Position numbers and translations under genes: made by a program. A stretch of 64,000 bases of DNA. Origin: Roseovarius arcticus (GTDB lineage: Bacteria > Pseudomonadota > Alphaproteobacteria > Rhodobacterales > Rhodobacteraceae). The first letter of the stretch is position 1; every line of letters begins with the position of its first letter. Shown piece after piece: positions 27,672 to 37,389 of the stretch. Location: the NCBI RefSeq assembly GCF_006125015.1, contig NZ_SZZN01000001.1, positions 3,844,001 to 3,908,000 on the forward strand, read 5' to 3'. The notes below the pieces were generated by a model. The model saw nothing but the letters and a program-made list of their open reading frames with translations, was not told where the DNA came from and searched no databases.

Positions 27672-28862
27672 ATGCTCGATGCCTATATCTACGACGGAAT
27701 TCGCAGTCCCTTTGGCCGCCACGGTGGCGTTTTGGCTGGGATTCGTCCGGACGATCTGATGGCACAGGTCATCCAGGTGCTGATGGCGCGCACGTCGTTG
27801 TCACCGGAAATGATCGAAGACGTCGTTCTGGGAAATGTCTGCCAATCGGGCGAAGATAGCCGAAACCTTGCCCGGTTTGCGGCCCTCCTAAGTGGTTTGC
27901 CGGAAACAGTGGGCGCGCAGACGGTCAACCGGCTCTGCGGGTCAAGCATGGCAGCTGCTCTTGACGTGGCGCGCGCCGTGACCGTGGGTGAGGGCGCCCT
28001 GTTCGTTGCCGGCGGCGTCGAAAGCATGACCCGCGCCCCTTTCGTGATGGGTAAATCTGACAAGGCGTGGTCCCGGAAGGCAGAAATTCACGACGCAACC
28101 GCCGGCAAACCGTTTCCCAACCCGCGTTTCACGGCGGCCTTCGGCGGCGATACCATGCCGCAGACAGCGGACAATCTGGCGGCCGATTTCAACATCTCGC
28201 GCGAAGATTGCGACATCTACGCCGCTGACAGCCAGCGCAAATACGAAGCCGCCCGTGCCGGAGGTTTCTTTCAGGGTGAGATAACGCCAATCACCATAGT
28301 GGGCCGCAAGGGCGCCGTAGACACCGCAGACTGCGACGAACATCCCCGTCCAGACAGTACCCTTGAGAAAATTGCAGGATTGCGTGCGCTTGATCCCGCA
28401 GGTGTCGTTACTGCGGCCAACGCATCGGGGGTGAATGACGGCGCAGGCGCGTTGCTAATCGGACGCGACGGGTTAGGGCCTGCGCCGCGCGGGCGCATTC
28501 TGGCGGGCGCCGTCGCAGGGGTCGCGCCACGCATCATGGGGATCGGACCTGTTTATGCGATCCCCAAGGCGCTGGAACGGGCCGGGATGACCTTAGGCCA
28601 AATGGACGTCATCGAGATTAACGAGGCGTTTGCCAGCCAAGTATTGGCCTGCTGTTCGGCGCTGGGGATTGCACACAACGACCCACGCCTGAACCCGAAC
28701 GGAGGCGCCATCGCGGTTGGCCATCCTCTGGGCGCTTCTGGCGCACGGCTCATTCTGACGGCGCTGCGGCAATTGGAGGCCAGCGGCGGGCGCTATGGCT
28801 GTGTGTCGATGTGTATTGGATTTGGGCAGGGCATCGCCCTCATCATCGAACGGCTTGGATAA
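27672..28862 (+). CDS. Acetyl-CoA acetyltransferase/thiolase
   Basis: A 396-residue thiolase. The acylated Cys is in NRLCGSSMAAALD (about residue 90), preceded by GNVCQSGEDSRN. The catalytic His is in GHPLGASGAR near residue 350 and the second Cys in CVSMCIGFGQG near residue 381. It performs thiolytic cleavage of a 3-oxoacyl-CoA, the closing step of beta-oxidation. Its stop codon overlaps an ATG for the next frame, though a better start for that gene lies 18 bases on. Confidence 0.93.
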   Translation: MLDAYIYDGIRSPFGRHGGVLAGIRPDDLMAQVIQVLMARTSLSPEMIEDVVLGNVCQSGEDSRNLARFAALLSGLPETVGAQTVNRLCGSSMAAALDVARAVTVGEGALFVAGGVESMTRAPFVMGKSDKAWSRKAEIHDATAGKPFPNPRFTAAFGGDTMPQTADNLAADFNISREDCDIYAADSQRKYEAARAGGFFQGEITPITIVGRKGAVDTADCDEHPRPDSTLEKIAGLRALDPAGVVTAANASGVNDGAGALLIGRDGLGPAPRGRILAGAVAGVAPRIMGIGPVYAIPKALERAGMTLGQMDVIEINEAFASQVLACCSALGIAHNDPRLNPNGGAIAVGHPLGASGARLILTALRQLEASGGRYGCVSMCIGFGQGIALIIERLG

Positions 28863-28879
28863 TGCGAGAGGACGCGAAA

Positions 28880-30967
28880 ATGAAAGATGACAATACGGAC
28901 ATAGTGCGCGTCGAAACTGAGGGCGAGATCGGTCTGATTTGCCTAAGCAAGCCACCGGTCAACGCTATCGGTGTCGCCCTGCGCAAAGCCGTACATGATG
29001 CCCATACGCGTTTGTTGAGCGATCCTGCGATCAACGCAATCGTGCTTTACGGGGAGGGGCGCTTTTTCTCCGCCGGGGCCGACATACGGGATTTCGGTAA
29101 GGCAGCGGTCCAGCCGACCTTGCCCGAAGTTCTTAAGGCTCTGAACGATAGCGCGAAACCTGTGATAACCGTCTTGCATGGTGTCGCGTTCGGCGGCGCG
29201 TTGGAGCTGGCCTTAGCCACGCAAGCGCGGGTCGGGATACGAGGGCTGAAAGTTGCTCTGCCCGAGGTCAAGCTGGGCCTGCTGCCGGGGGCGGGGGGAT
29301 CACAACGGTTGCCGCGATTGGTCGGTCTGGCCGCTGCCATCGACATTATTTGTACCGGGCGCGAAGTCGACGATACAGAGGCGGCCGCTACTGGGATCGT
29401 CGATCGCTTGGTCGAGGGTGCGCCGCGCGAGGCCGGAATGGAGGCGGCGCGCGACGTGCTTGCAGGAGTGCTGCACGCGCGCCAAACTGATGCGCAGATG
29501 ATCACGCCCGACCCGCCCGCGGTCGATGCGGCGCGAGCCAAACTATTGGCAAAGCGCCCATTGCTTGCCGCGCCTCTCAAGGCGTTAGACGCTGTCTGCG
29601 CATCGACCCTGCCCGTTGATCAGGGGCTAGCCTATGAACGAACGCTATTTATGGACCTGATGGACAGCCCGGAACGCGCCGGTTTGGTGCATGCATTCTT
29701 TGCCGAACGGGCCACTGCCAAGATCCCCGAAAGGGCCAGCGAAGCACGCGAAATTCGCTCGGTCGCCGTGATCGGTGGTGGCACCATGGGGATCGGCATA
29801 GCCACTGCTTTCCTTTTGGGGGGATTCCCCGTTCAACTGGTCGAGGGACAAAGCGACCGCGTCGCGCAGGCGCGCGCCGGCGTTGAACAAAACCTTGAAG
29901 GCGCGTTGAGACGTGGCAAGTTATCCGGGGCAACCCATGCCGCCGCGTTGAAAAACCTCACATGCACCGACGCGCTGGAAGAGGTGGCGTCGGCTGATCT
30001 GATCGTCGAGGCGATTTTTGAGGACATGAACGCCAAGACCGATCTGTTCAAGAAACTAGACGCGATCTGCAAACCCGGTGCGATGCTGGCGACGAATACA
30101 TCCTATCTGGACGTGAACGCGATTGCTGCGGCTACATCGCGCGCTAATGATGTGATCGGGCTGCACTTCTTTTCGCCTGCGCATATTATGCGCCTGGTCG
30201 AGGTGGTTGTCGCCGACAGCACCGCGCCGGAATGGGTTACGACGGCCTTTGCCCTTGCGCGCAAAATCGGCAAGGTTCCGGTGCGCGCGGGGGTCTGTGA
30301 CGGGTTCATCGGCAATCGCATTCTGACGCAATACCGCAAGGCGAGCGAATATCTGCTGCTGGACGGTGCGGATTTTGACCAGATTGACGCGGCGCTTGAA
30401 AGCTTTGGCTTTGCTATGGGCCCGTTTTCCGTGTCCGATCTGGCCGGGCTGGACATCGCCCGGATGACCCGGCAGCGCAAGGCGGCGACGCGGCCACCCG
30501 AAGAACGCTACTCCCGCATCTCCGATTTGATCTGCGATCAAGGCTGGTTTGGGCGCAAGACGGGCAAGGGGTACTACCTTTATGATGGGTCCAACGCACC
30601 ATCCGTTAATCCGGGCGCTACGGAAATTGCCGAGGCTGAGCGGCGCGTCCTCGGGAAAGACCCGGAGCAATTTAGCGACGAAGAGATCGTCGCGCGCTGC
30701 TTGACCGCTATGATCGCAGAAGGAGCCCGAGCGCTGCAAGAAGGCATTGCCCTGCGCCCGGCCGATATCGATGCGGTCGAATTATTCGGGTACGGATTTC
30801 CCCGTCACCGTGGCGGCCCGATGCATATGGCCGACCAGATCGGCATCGACACGCTGATATGCCGGATCGAAACCTATGCCGCAGAAGACGCCCATTTCTG
30901 GCAGGTTCCACAGCTCTTGCGGGACATGCAGAAAAACGGCCAAAGCTTTGCGGATATGAATGCGTAG
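28880..30967 (+). CDS. Bifunctional enoyl-CoA hydratase/3-hydroxyacyl-CoA dehydrogenase (FadB/FadJ-like)
   Basis: A 695-residue fusion enzyme. The hydratase domain (about residues 1-200) has GEGRFFSAGADIRDF and LPEVKLGLLPGAGGSQRLPR. The dehydrogenase domain (from about 290) has the NAD motif VIGGGTMGIGIATAF, the catalytic region IGLHFFSPAHIMRLVEVV and a downstream GFIGNRI. It catalyses hydration and oxidation of enoyl-CoA to 3-oxoacyl-CoA, feeding the thiolase. The start at 28880 is favoured because gagagga lies just before it; ATG at 28862, overlapping the thiolase stop, is the alternative. Confidence 0.92.
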   Translation: MKDDNTDIVRVETEGEIGLICLSKPPVNAIGVALRKAVHDAHTRLLSDPAINAIVLYGEGRFFSAGADIRDFGKAAVQPTLPEVLKALNDSAKPVITVLHGVAFGGALELALATQARVGIRGLKVALPEVKLGLLPGAGGSQRLPRLVGLAAAIDIICTGREVDDTEAAATGIVDRLVEGAPREAGMEAARDVLAGVLHARQTDAQMITPDPPAVDAARAKLLAKRPLLAAPLKALDAVCASTLPVDQGLAYERTLFMDLMDSPERAGLVHAFFAERATAKIPERASEAREIRSVAVIGGGTMGIGIATAFLLGGFPVQLVEGQSDRVAQARAGVEQNLEGALRRGKLSGATHAAALKNLTCTDALEEVASADLIVEAIFEDMNAKTDLFKKLDAICKPGAMLATNTSYLDVNAIAAATSRANDVIGLHFFSPAHIMRLVEVVVADSTAPEWVTTAFALARKIGKVPVRAGVCDGFIGNRILTQYRKASEYLLLDGADFDQIDAALESFGFAMGPFSVSDLAGLDIARMTRQRKAATRPPEERYSRISDLICDQGWFGRKTGKGYYLYDGSNAPSVNPGATEIAEAERRVLGKDPEQFSDEEIVARCLTAMIAEGARALQEGIALRPADIDAVELFGYGFPRHRGGPMHMADQIGIDTLICRIETYAAEDAHFWQVPQLLRDMQKNGQSFADMNA

Positions 30968-31000
30968 AGCGCCTAAAAACCCACGAAAGGTATTGAACCA

Positions 31001-32056
31001 ATGACCGAAAACGCAGGCCCAGCCCTGATTGACGTCAGCGCGGCTCTCAGCTTTGACGAAGCGACGTTGCAGACTTATCTTGCCTCTCATCTGTCCGGCT
31101 TCTCGGGCGATTTGCGTGTACAACAGTTCAACGCAGGCCAAAGCAACCCGACCTATCAACTGATCGCAGGGGGGCGAAAATACGTGCTGCGCAAGAAGCC
31201 ACCGGGAACATTACTGCCGTCGGCCCACGCGGTGGATCGCGAATTTCGCGTTATGGATGCGCTGCGTGACACGCCGGTTCCGGTGCCACTGATGCTCCAT
31301 CTGTGCATGGATCGATCTGTCATCGGCACAGAATTCTATGTTATGGAAATGGTTGAGGGCCGTGTGTTTCATGATCCCAGCCTGCCCGGGATGTCGCCGG
31401 ACGAACGGCGTGCGTTCTATGACAACCTGATCCGTGCGTTGGCAGCTTTGCATGCCGTCGATCCAGATGCCGCAGGCTTGGGCGATTTTGGCCGTCCAAA
31501 GGGGTATCTCAGCCGCCAGATTGCCCGCTGGAGCAAACAATACGCCGCCACTGAAACCGAAACGATCACGGCAATGGACAACCTGATGGAGTGGCTCCCT
31601 GAAAACCTGCCGGATGACGATTCCTGCGCCATTGTTCACGGAGATTTCCGGCCCGGCAATGCCATCGTAAGCAACCAGTCACCCGATGTTGTCGCGCTGC
31701 TGGACTGGGAGCTTTGCACCCTTGGACACCCATTGGCGGACCTGGGATATGTCTGCGCAAACTACCACGCAGACAGCCTGCCCACCGGCCAGTTCAAAGG
31801 GCTGGATTTCAAGGCGCTTGGAATTCCTACTGAGCAGGAGTTTCTTGATCTTTATTGCAAGTACTCTGGCCGTGACAGCATCGACAACCATCTATTCTTT
31901 GTCGCGTTCTCGTTTTTCCGCAGCGCCGCCATCATCCAAGGCGTTTACAAGCGCGGCCTTGACGGAAATGCGTCGTCGCAAAAGGCGCTGAAACTTGGTC
32001 ATATGGCCCGGATCCGTGCCGAGTCCGCGTGGCGGATTGTCGAAGAAAATTTCTAA
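31001..32056 (+). CDS. Phosphotransferase of the ACAD10/11-LvaA type (acyl-CoA-linked kinase)
   Basis: A 351-residue kinase-fold protein of the aminoglycoside-phosphotransferase family. It shows QFNAGQSNPTYQL near residue 42, the ATP-binding Lys in YVLRKKPPG, the catalytic loop IVHGDFRPGNAIV near residue 210 and the metal-binding ALLDWELCTLGHPLADLGY. The WELCTLGHPLADL pattern with an N-terminal NPTY is that of the kinase domain of human ACAD10/11 and of LvaA, which phosphorylates the 4-hydroxyl of acyl-CoA. It is the last gene of the operon and pairs functionally with the ACAD at 22416. No LvaB-like helper was recognised. Confidence 0.85.
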   Translation: MTENAGPALIDVSAALSFDEATLQTYLASHLSGFSGDLRVQQFNAGQSNPTYQLIAGGRKYVLRKKPPGTLLPSAHAVDREFRVMDALRDTPVPVPLMLHLCMDRSVIGTEFYVMEMVEGRVFHDPSLPGMSPDERRAFYDNLIRALAALHAVDPDAAGLGDFGRPKGYLSRQIARWSKQYAATETETITAMDNLMEWLPENLPDDDSCAIVHGDFRPGNAIVSNQSPDVVALLDWELCTLGHPLADLGYVCANYHADSLPTGQFKGLDFKALGIPTEQEFLDLYCKYSGRDSIDNHLFFVAFSFFRSAAIIQGVYKRGLDGNASSQKALKLGHMARIRAESAWRIVEENF

Positions 32057-32302
32057 TTAGGCGATGGCCGCACAGTGATCTTCGCAGACTATCTCTGCCA
32101 AGAAATTGTGATGGTCATAACTCACCCTCTATTCAAGATTATGCTTAAGAAGCATCATCGGTTGGCCAAGGGCATCCAAACGCAGCCAAAAACATATTCC
32201 AGATATCAAAATCTATGCGGTCTTCAAAAGATCATTTCTGGTCGACTATACGGCATTGCCAAGATGTTTACGTCAAATTGTGAAGGTCTTGCAAAGGCGG
32301 TC
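32057..32302. other. Gap after the catabolic operon
   Basis: About 250 bases without a gene. No clear T-tailed terminator was found. The only landmark is the end of the IS6 remnant that follows. Confidence 0.3.
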
Positions 32303-32986
32303 TCATGCCGCCATTTCGGCGATGTAGTCAGCCCCGAGGTTGAAAGCATCGGTGCGGGCGTGGCGGTATAAAACATCGTAAGTCGATACCAGCGCGGCCG
32401 GAAGATCAAATTGATCTGGTCATGCGCAGATAGAACCCTCTGAGCCTGCCGGTGGGATTTAAATCGCCCAAATATCTTCTCCCGTTTACGGGTCGGCCGA
32501 TGCGATACTTCGATCGCGATGTTGAGGCCTTTGTGCGCGCGGTGGCCAGCGTCCCGGGCCAGTGTCTTGGTCGGCTTGATATAGCTGCGGAGCTTGTCTG
32601 TGATTGCTACGCGCGGGTCGCCAAATTGGGATATAAGCTGCTGTAGGAAACGTCGCGCGGCTTTCGCGTTTCGCTGTAGCTGAACGAGAATGTCAAAAAA
32701 GCCGCCATTTGCGTCGACCGCGCGCCACAACCAATGTGTCACGCCACGACTCGTAATCAGTCGGCAGTGGACGATCTCGCTGGATGCAATCTGCGAACTG
32801 CTGTCCAAAGCAATTGACCCAAAGCCGGATCGCTTCCCGGCTGACAATTATGCCCCGCGCAGCCAACAGGTCTTCAACATCAGCCGTGCTTAGGGCTAAC
32901 CGATGGTACGCCCAGACAGCGTACGCAATGACTTCACGAGGATAACGAAAGCCTTTCAGGCGCGGCATAGTGGTAGGCATGTGCAT
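32303..32986 (-). pseudogene. IS6-family transposase, near full length but frameshifted
   Basis: The N-terminal part (32986 leftward) reads GFRYPREVIAYAVWAYHRLA and EAIRLWVNCFGQQFADCIQR. The catalytic part reads THWLWRAVDANGGFFDILVQ, then KLRSYIKPTKTLA and GRFKSHRQAQRVLSAHDQIN in another frame. The C-terminus (ARTDAFNLGADYIAEMAA, stop at 32303-32305) lies in a third reading. At least two frameshifts inactivate it. Confidence 0.85.
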
Positions 32987-33118
32987 GGAGATGGCATAAC
33001 TTCATCAAAGCCAGTCAACAACTTGGCACCACCGCGAGGATGCTTAGTCGAGCGCAATCGGACTCACCGTCCAATGCGAGCTTCCGCAAGTTTTGCGAAA
33101 CAGTGTCCAAATCAAGCT
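32987..33118. other. Short non-coding stretch before the right repeat
   Basis: No gene or site that I can support, other than the probable end of the IS6 element. Confidence 0.3.
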
Positions 33119-33314
33119 CTCCCGCAATCAACACTAATTTTTCAATATCTTCAAAGGCTTGAGCTTTTCTCACTCAGGCCTTTTTGGCGTCTGCCCCCCG
33201 AGCTGAGGGTAAACAACGCCGCCAGGGCGCCTTCGAAATAAATGCCCAGCTTGCCGCCCGTCGGGGAGGGCTGGAGCACTATTCAATCAATCAGGCCGCG
33301 CAACGCTTCCTTTG
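33119..33314. repeat. Right direct repeat: tRNA-fMet 3' end plus recombinase 3' end (att-like)
   Basis: Second copy of the 1904-2098 repeat in the same orientation, starting with ctcccgcaatca and including the same terminator hairpin (33153-33185). It differs at scattered bases (for example caacactaattttt against caacgctaattctt) and stops at cgcttcctttg, where an IS3-type element begins. There is no tRNA body before it, so it behaves as the far-side att copy or the tail of a second, older element. Confidence 0.85.
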
Positions 33315-33316
33315 AG

Positions 33317-33965
33317 GTGCCCCTAGATTTGCAGACGGTTTGCTTGGTAAGTTTGGAACCAAGGAGAGACAGATATGAGTATGGGAATTCGGTTTACGGA
33401 TGAGTTTAAGCAGGACGCCGTAGCGCTGGATGTTGAGCGTGGATATGCGGTCAGCGAAGTGGCTGAGCCACTGGGGCTTAGCACCAAGTCGCTGTACACG
33501 TGGAAGGCGCAGTTTGCGAAGTCGCCACAGGTCAGATCAGAGGTCGCGGAAGAAGCGGCAGAGATCAGGCGGTTGAAGCGTGAGTCGGCACGGGTCACTG
33601 AGGACGGACAATCCTAAACAAGGCGACCGCATACTTCGCGCGCGAGTCTTAGTGAGGTATGCGTCTATTGAGGCTCACCGCACTGAGTTTTCGGTGCGGT
33701 CAATGTGCCGCGTGCTGATGGTTCATTTCAGCGGCTTCTACGCATGGCTTAAAGAACCGTTAAGCCCGCGTGCGCTTGAAGATGTGAGGCAGACTGATCT
33801 AATGCCATAGGGCATGGGCCGATAGCGGGGAAATATATGGATACCGCAAATTGCATGACGATCTGCGCGATGCAGGTGAGATCTTTTCTGAGAACCGTGT
33901 TGCGCGTTTAGCCAGTTTAAGTTTAGCGGGCATAACGGCGCAGATTGGCTACAAACGCCGGCCTG
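33317..33965 (+). mobile_element. IS3-family element, truncated and degenerate
   Basis: The element probably begins at tgcccctagatttgc. OrfA runs 33375-33617 (RFTDEFKQDAVALDVERGYA, GLSTKSLYTWKAQFAKSP). OrfB is broken: 33660-33790 gives EAHRTEFSVRSMCRVLMVHF and FYAWLKEPLSPRALED. After a shift it gives YGYRKLHDDLRDAGE, then SENRVARLASL and IGYKRRPAVKLSG. The DDE integrase core is missing after 33965. Confidence 0.8.
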
Positions 33966-33984
33966 CAGTTAAGTTATCCGGCTG

Positions 33985-34320
33985 ACGCTTTGAGGTGAAA
34001 ATAAAATAGCATATGACCGCCATATCATAGCATTGACCGTGGCGAGTAACACTGCAAGCGAGCCAAGATCCTTGGCTGCGTCTGAAAGGCGGATGTCGCT
34101 CCAGCGAAATGCGGTCAACAATGGATTCGATGGCGGTATTCAGCACCTCGACCAACCAAGCCCAAGTTCCAGGTACTCAAAACGATAGCGGTCTTTAGGT
34201 GGTTGCCTGAGATGAGCATGACCGAAACAGGCGCGATTGACGTCAGAAAAAGCTCCAGCCTAAAGGCAGCCTAGTTTTTGCAGGCGTATCGAAACCCTGC
34301 CCTGGCAGGCGAGCTTCGCA
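33985..34320 (-). pseudogene. dgkA: Diacylglycerol kinase (dgkA) pseudogene
   Basis: Minus-strand translations in changing frames give AAFRLELFLTSIAPVSVML, then EVLNTAIESIVDRISLERH, then LSDAAKDLGSLAVLLATVNA. These are the three conserved blocks of bacterial DgkA (EAAFRxE, the NxAIE..VDR active-site helix and AKDxGSAAV). At least two frameshifts separate them. It lies just downstream of the LtaS/OpgB-type gene. That pairing is meaningful because phosphoglycerol transferases release diacylglycerol, which DgkA recycles. An original start cannot be fixed. Confidence 0.75.
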
Positions 34321-34361
34321 AGATACAGGCGTCGAAACTTGTTTTGTTCTTTTGGTGGTTC

Positions 34362-36131
34362 TCAACTGCCATCACTACCTACTGACGCAATCGAGGCTTC
34401 ATTTGCGACGCGTGCCTGTACGCGGGAATAGTTTATAAATTTCACGATCTGCTCTGCCTCTTCTTCTGTGTAACCAGTGCCGCTGAGTTCAGTTTTATCC
34501 CCGTTCAGAGTGATAACGCCCACACGGTCGTCAGAGAAGATACTGAATTGGTTTCTTTGATCGCCTCGGCGTTGAATGATGTAGTCTGCCAACACAGGCT
34601 CGTTGCCAAAAACAGCGCCACGCACGGCACTCGTACATATCTCTCCTCGTCCAAGACCTATGAAACTGTTAGCTATGTCCACCTGACTATACGGCGCAGT
34701 GACCGTCTTGGATTCGGGAGCCAAGGTATTGCTGACAACAATCGCTGGCACCTGCGTATAGGCCTTTTCAAATCCGAATAATTCGACTTCTTCGCTCACG
34801 AGTGGACGCATGGCGCGGTGGTCTCCGATAACAACAAGGTGGCCTGTTTCAAAGAACCCACGCTCATCTAGAGAAGCATGAAGAGACGCAATCTGTTGGT
34901 CGACGTATCGGATTACCTGTTCTTCAGAGCGCTCGCCCGTTTCGGGGTGGATGAATGGGTGATGGCTCGAAACGGATTTCACGAAGATCAATTTTTCTTG
35001 AGCACTCTCATCAACTACTTGAATAATGCGCTCTACCAGTGCGGCATCAGGTGCGGCATTAAAAGCAAATCGGGGCCATTCGTCATAGATTGAAGCCTCA
35101 CTGCCCTCAACTTGGCCGAAGCCGATCGAATTCATCCAGTCACCGGTAGAGGAGAATGCGAGATCTGAGGTCGTCAGAAAATAGGTTTCATATCCACGTT
35201 CCACCAACACGCTGACAAGAGATGGTTCAACGTGCCAGTAGCCCGTAAATTTAGTGCTGCCCCCGCTTGTCAGCGTGTTTGGCGGATAGATGGGGAAATT
35301 AGCCGTGAGAAGAGACAGTTCTCCATCCTCGGTTGTAAAGCCATTTGCAAATAGATTGACCAAAGCCAAGTTGCGCCGTGCGAGTCGGTCAAGTTCCGGC
35401 GTCCAGTTGTTTAGCCCGCTGAAAAAGTTCGAGTGATAGGAAGAAAGCGATTCCACCATATAAAATATAATTGGCCCCGCGATGGTCGGCACACTTCTAC
35501 ACGATTGTTCGAAGGGGTTGGACAACGTAGCTTCAAAATTGGCGCTGTAAGGTCTCAATTCTAGGCTTGCGGTATAGTTGTGCGAAAACAGGTTTTGATA
35601 AAATCGATAATGAACATACCCTGTATCGCGTGTCTGCCATGCCGCTGCACTGGTTTCGCCCAAGAGCAAAACACACGCGCTGGCTGGTGCCAAGCCAACC
35701 TTACTTTGGCGCAGAAGGTGCCAGACTAAGTATTTTATCCCGACAATACCCAGAATGGCAAAGGCAAGAGCGAGCAGAAATTTGAAACCGAGGTCGGTGA
35801 TATATTTCAGAGCGTAGCTGCCGTATTTCATCGTATCGGCAAAATTCAACCGTGCCGCGAACTGCTCGAACAGCAACACATCCAATATAAGGAAGAGCTG
35901 CAGCGATGCAGCCGTGCAAAAGCATACAATCGCCACAGGTTTCCACTGTACCGACACGACGGCGATCAAAAGAGCGAGGATAAGAGCGAGAATGACAAAA
36001 TCGTTGCGCAATACCTCGACCATGCCTTGCCATTCGGTGCCAAGCAAATCGCGAAGGCGCAGCTCGATATTGTAGCCTCTATACAGGGTTGGTATGAATG
36101 CGTAGGCTAGAATAACAGTGACCTTAAGCAC
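34362..36131 (-). CDS. LtaS/OpgB-type membrane sulfatase-fold phosphoglycerol or phosphoethanolamine transferase-like protein
   Basis: A 589-residue protein with about five N-terminal membrane segments (residues 3-17, 45-62, 67-90, 112-133, 148-160) and a large extracytoplasmic alkaline-phosphatase-fold domain. Active-site-like features are YMVESLSSYH (first metal-ligand Glu), FTTEDGELSLL (candidate nucleophile Thr), SVSSHHPFIHP and VVIGDHRAM (Asp-His metal site). LtaS and OpgB transfer glycerol phosphate from phosphatidylglycerol to a polymer or glucan. The start is GTG with ggagag just upstream. The downstream dgkA is dead, so diacylglycerol recycling must come from elsewhere. Confidence 0.8.
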   Translation of the reverse strand: MLKVTVILAYAFIPTLYRGYNIELRLRDLLGTEWQGMVEVLRNDFVILALILALLIAVVSVQWKPVAIVCFCTAASLQLFLILDVLLFEQFAARLNFADTMKYGSYALKYITDLGFKFLLALAFAILGIVGIKYLVWHLLRQSKVGLAPASACVLLLGETSAAAWQTRDTGYVHYRFYQNLFSHNYTASLELRPYSANFEATLSNPFEQSCRSVPTIAGPIIFYMVESLSSYHSNFFSGLNNWTPELDRLARRNLALVNLFANGFTTEDGELSLLTANFPIYPPNTLTSGGSTKFTGYWHVEPSLVSVLVERGYETYFLTTSDLAFSSTGDWMNSIGFGQVEGSEASIYDEWPRFAFNAAPDAALVERIIQVVDESAQEKLIFVKSVSSHHPFIHPETGERSEEQVIRYVDQQIASLHASLDERGFFETGHLVVIGDHRAMRPLVSEEVELFGFEKAYTQVPAIVVSNTLAPESKTVTAPYSQVDIANSFIGLGRGEICTSAVRGAVFGNEPVLADYIIQRRGDQRNQFSIFSDDRVGVITLNGDKTELSGTGYTEEEAEQIVKFINYSRVQARVANEASIASVGSDGS

Positions 36132-37389
36132 ACTAACTCTCCACTATTTTGCGACTGCGATATTAAAAAAGCCTAACATCTGATTCCAATAGTTAAAAGG
36201 TCGTCCGGCGGCCGAAAAAAGGCCGGATTTTTGTTGTCCGCCATGCCGCAGTGCAACGAAAAACCCTGTTTCGAAGTAACTTTAGCGTCTGCTTCCAATG
36301 CCGCGGCATGGCCGGTTCGCGACCGCAGCGAACTTCCTCTTTCCGCCCTTCATGTCGGATGCTGCGTTGCGGCAATGTGATCGAACTGCGTCTGTGTCGT
36401 TGTGGAAATATATTCCGATTTCAGTTCCATCTGGCCGGAAGAGACTAAAACCGAAGTTACTAATTGGATTTCAAATAAGTCATCCTAAAGCAGCATCTTT
36501 CAATCTGAACACCAAGATGGCGCAGCCACCAGCTACAGAGAATACCGGCCCAGAGAGAACCAATTTACACGATTCCTAGCATGGGCGGTGCTTAAACAAA
36601 TCTGCGTAACCTTCGAATATAACGAAGAAAATTCTCCTCAATCGGAAAGGGAAAACAGTTTCTTGAGGGTAAGTGGCGGAGGGAACGCGGTCCGCGCCTA
36701 ACCTTCTATACCACTTATTTTTTTTATTTTTCTATGATGAACTACCGGTTCGAATTCCACCTGATCTAAACGCGACTGAAATCCACACCGCATACTTTCA
36801 TCCACCCTCTTTTTCGTGATCACGCGCTCGCCACATATCTTAGCGCTCGCCTTTGACGTTTACGAAAACCCGATCGACTTGTCATTGCCATTGGTATCTG
36901 ACGTGCATGTGCTCTGCACTTCAGCATTAAACTTCGGAAGCGAATGTCGGAGCAAACAACCTGCACCCTCATCAATGCGTAATCGCCCATCATCTCGACA
37001 ACCGCTACCCCTCTGGCAGCAGGGTCCGCTCCTCAGCCGCCAATGCCTGAAACGTCCAGTAGTGCTCCCCAACTGGCGGACATGCTGCCAAGGGACCCGT
37101 TTGAAAACCCGCCGTCGCGCAGGCAGTCCACCAGCTCATTCTTATCACGAGGACTTCGAGCCGCCGCCTGTAACATCCAGCGCTGAACTTTGATGGTCTT
37201 ATCTCTAGCTTCAAGGCGCTTAGCGATCCGCCCGTGCGCTCACAGGCGCGGTGGATCAACAGCAGGAACATCAGGATAGCGAGGGCGGTGGCAACCACCA
37301 CGCCGCCCACAGCCCTGCCTGTCACTCCAACCTCGGCGAATAGCCTCCGAACACTCCACACGTGCCACTGCCTACCTCTTCGGGTAGCA
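36132..37389. other. 1.25-kb region without a supportable gene
   Basis: Short frames occur on both strands. The longest is a minus-strand frame 37361-37005 with one hydrophobic stretch (VVATALAILMFLLLIH), but none shows a family match by eye. The segment 36230-36450 is richer in G+C and looks like decayed coding sequence. The bases around 36715-36735 are an A/T-rich tract. Confidence 0.3.

Noticed and set aside
36193..36448. Arg-rich short frames on both strands around 36.3 kb
   Set aside because: Typical chance frames in G+C-rich decayed sequence; no start signal.
37005..37361. 118-residue frame with a hydrophobic stretch
   Set aside because: No family resemblance, uneven composition, and located in decayed DNA; one hydrophobic run is not enough.
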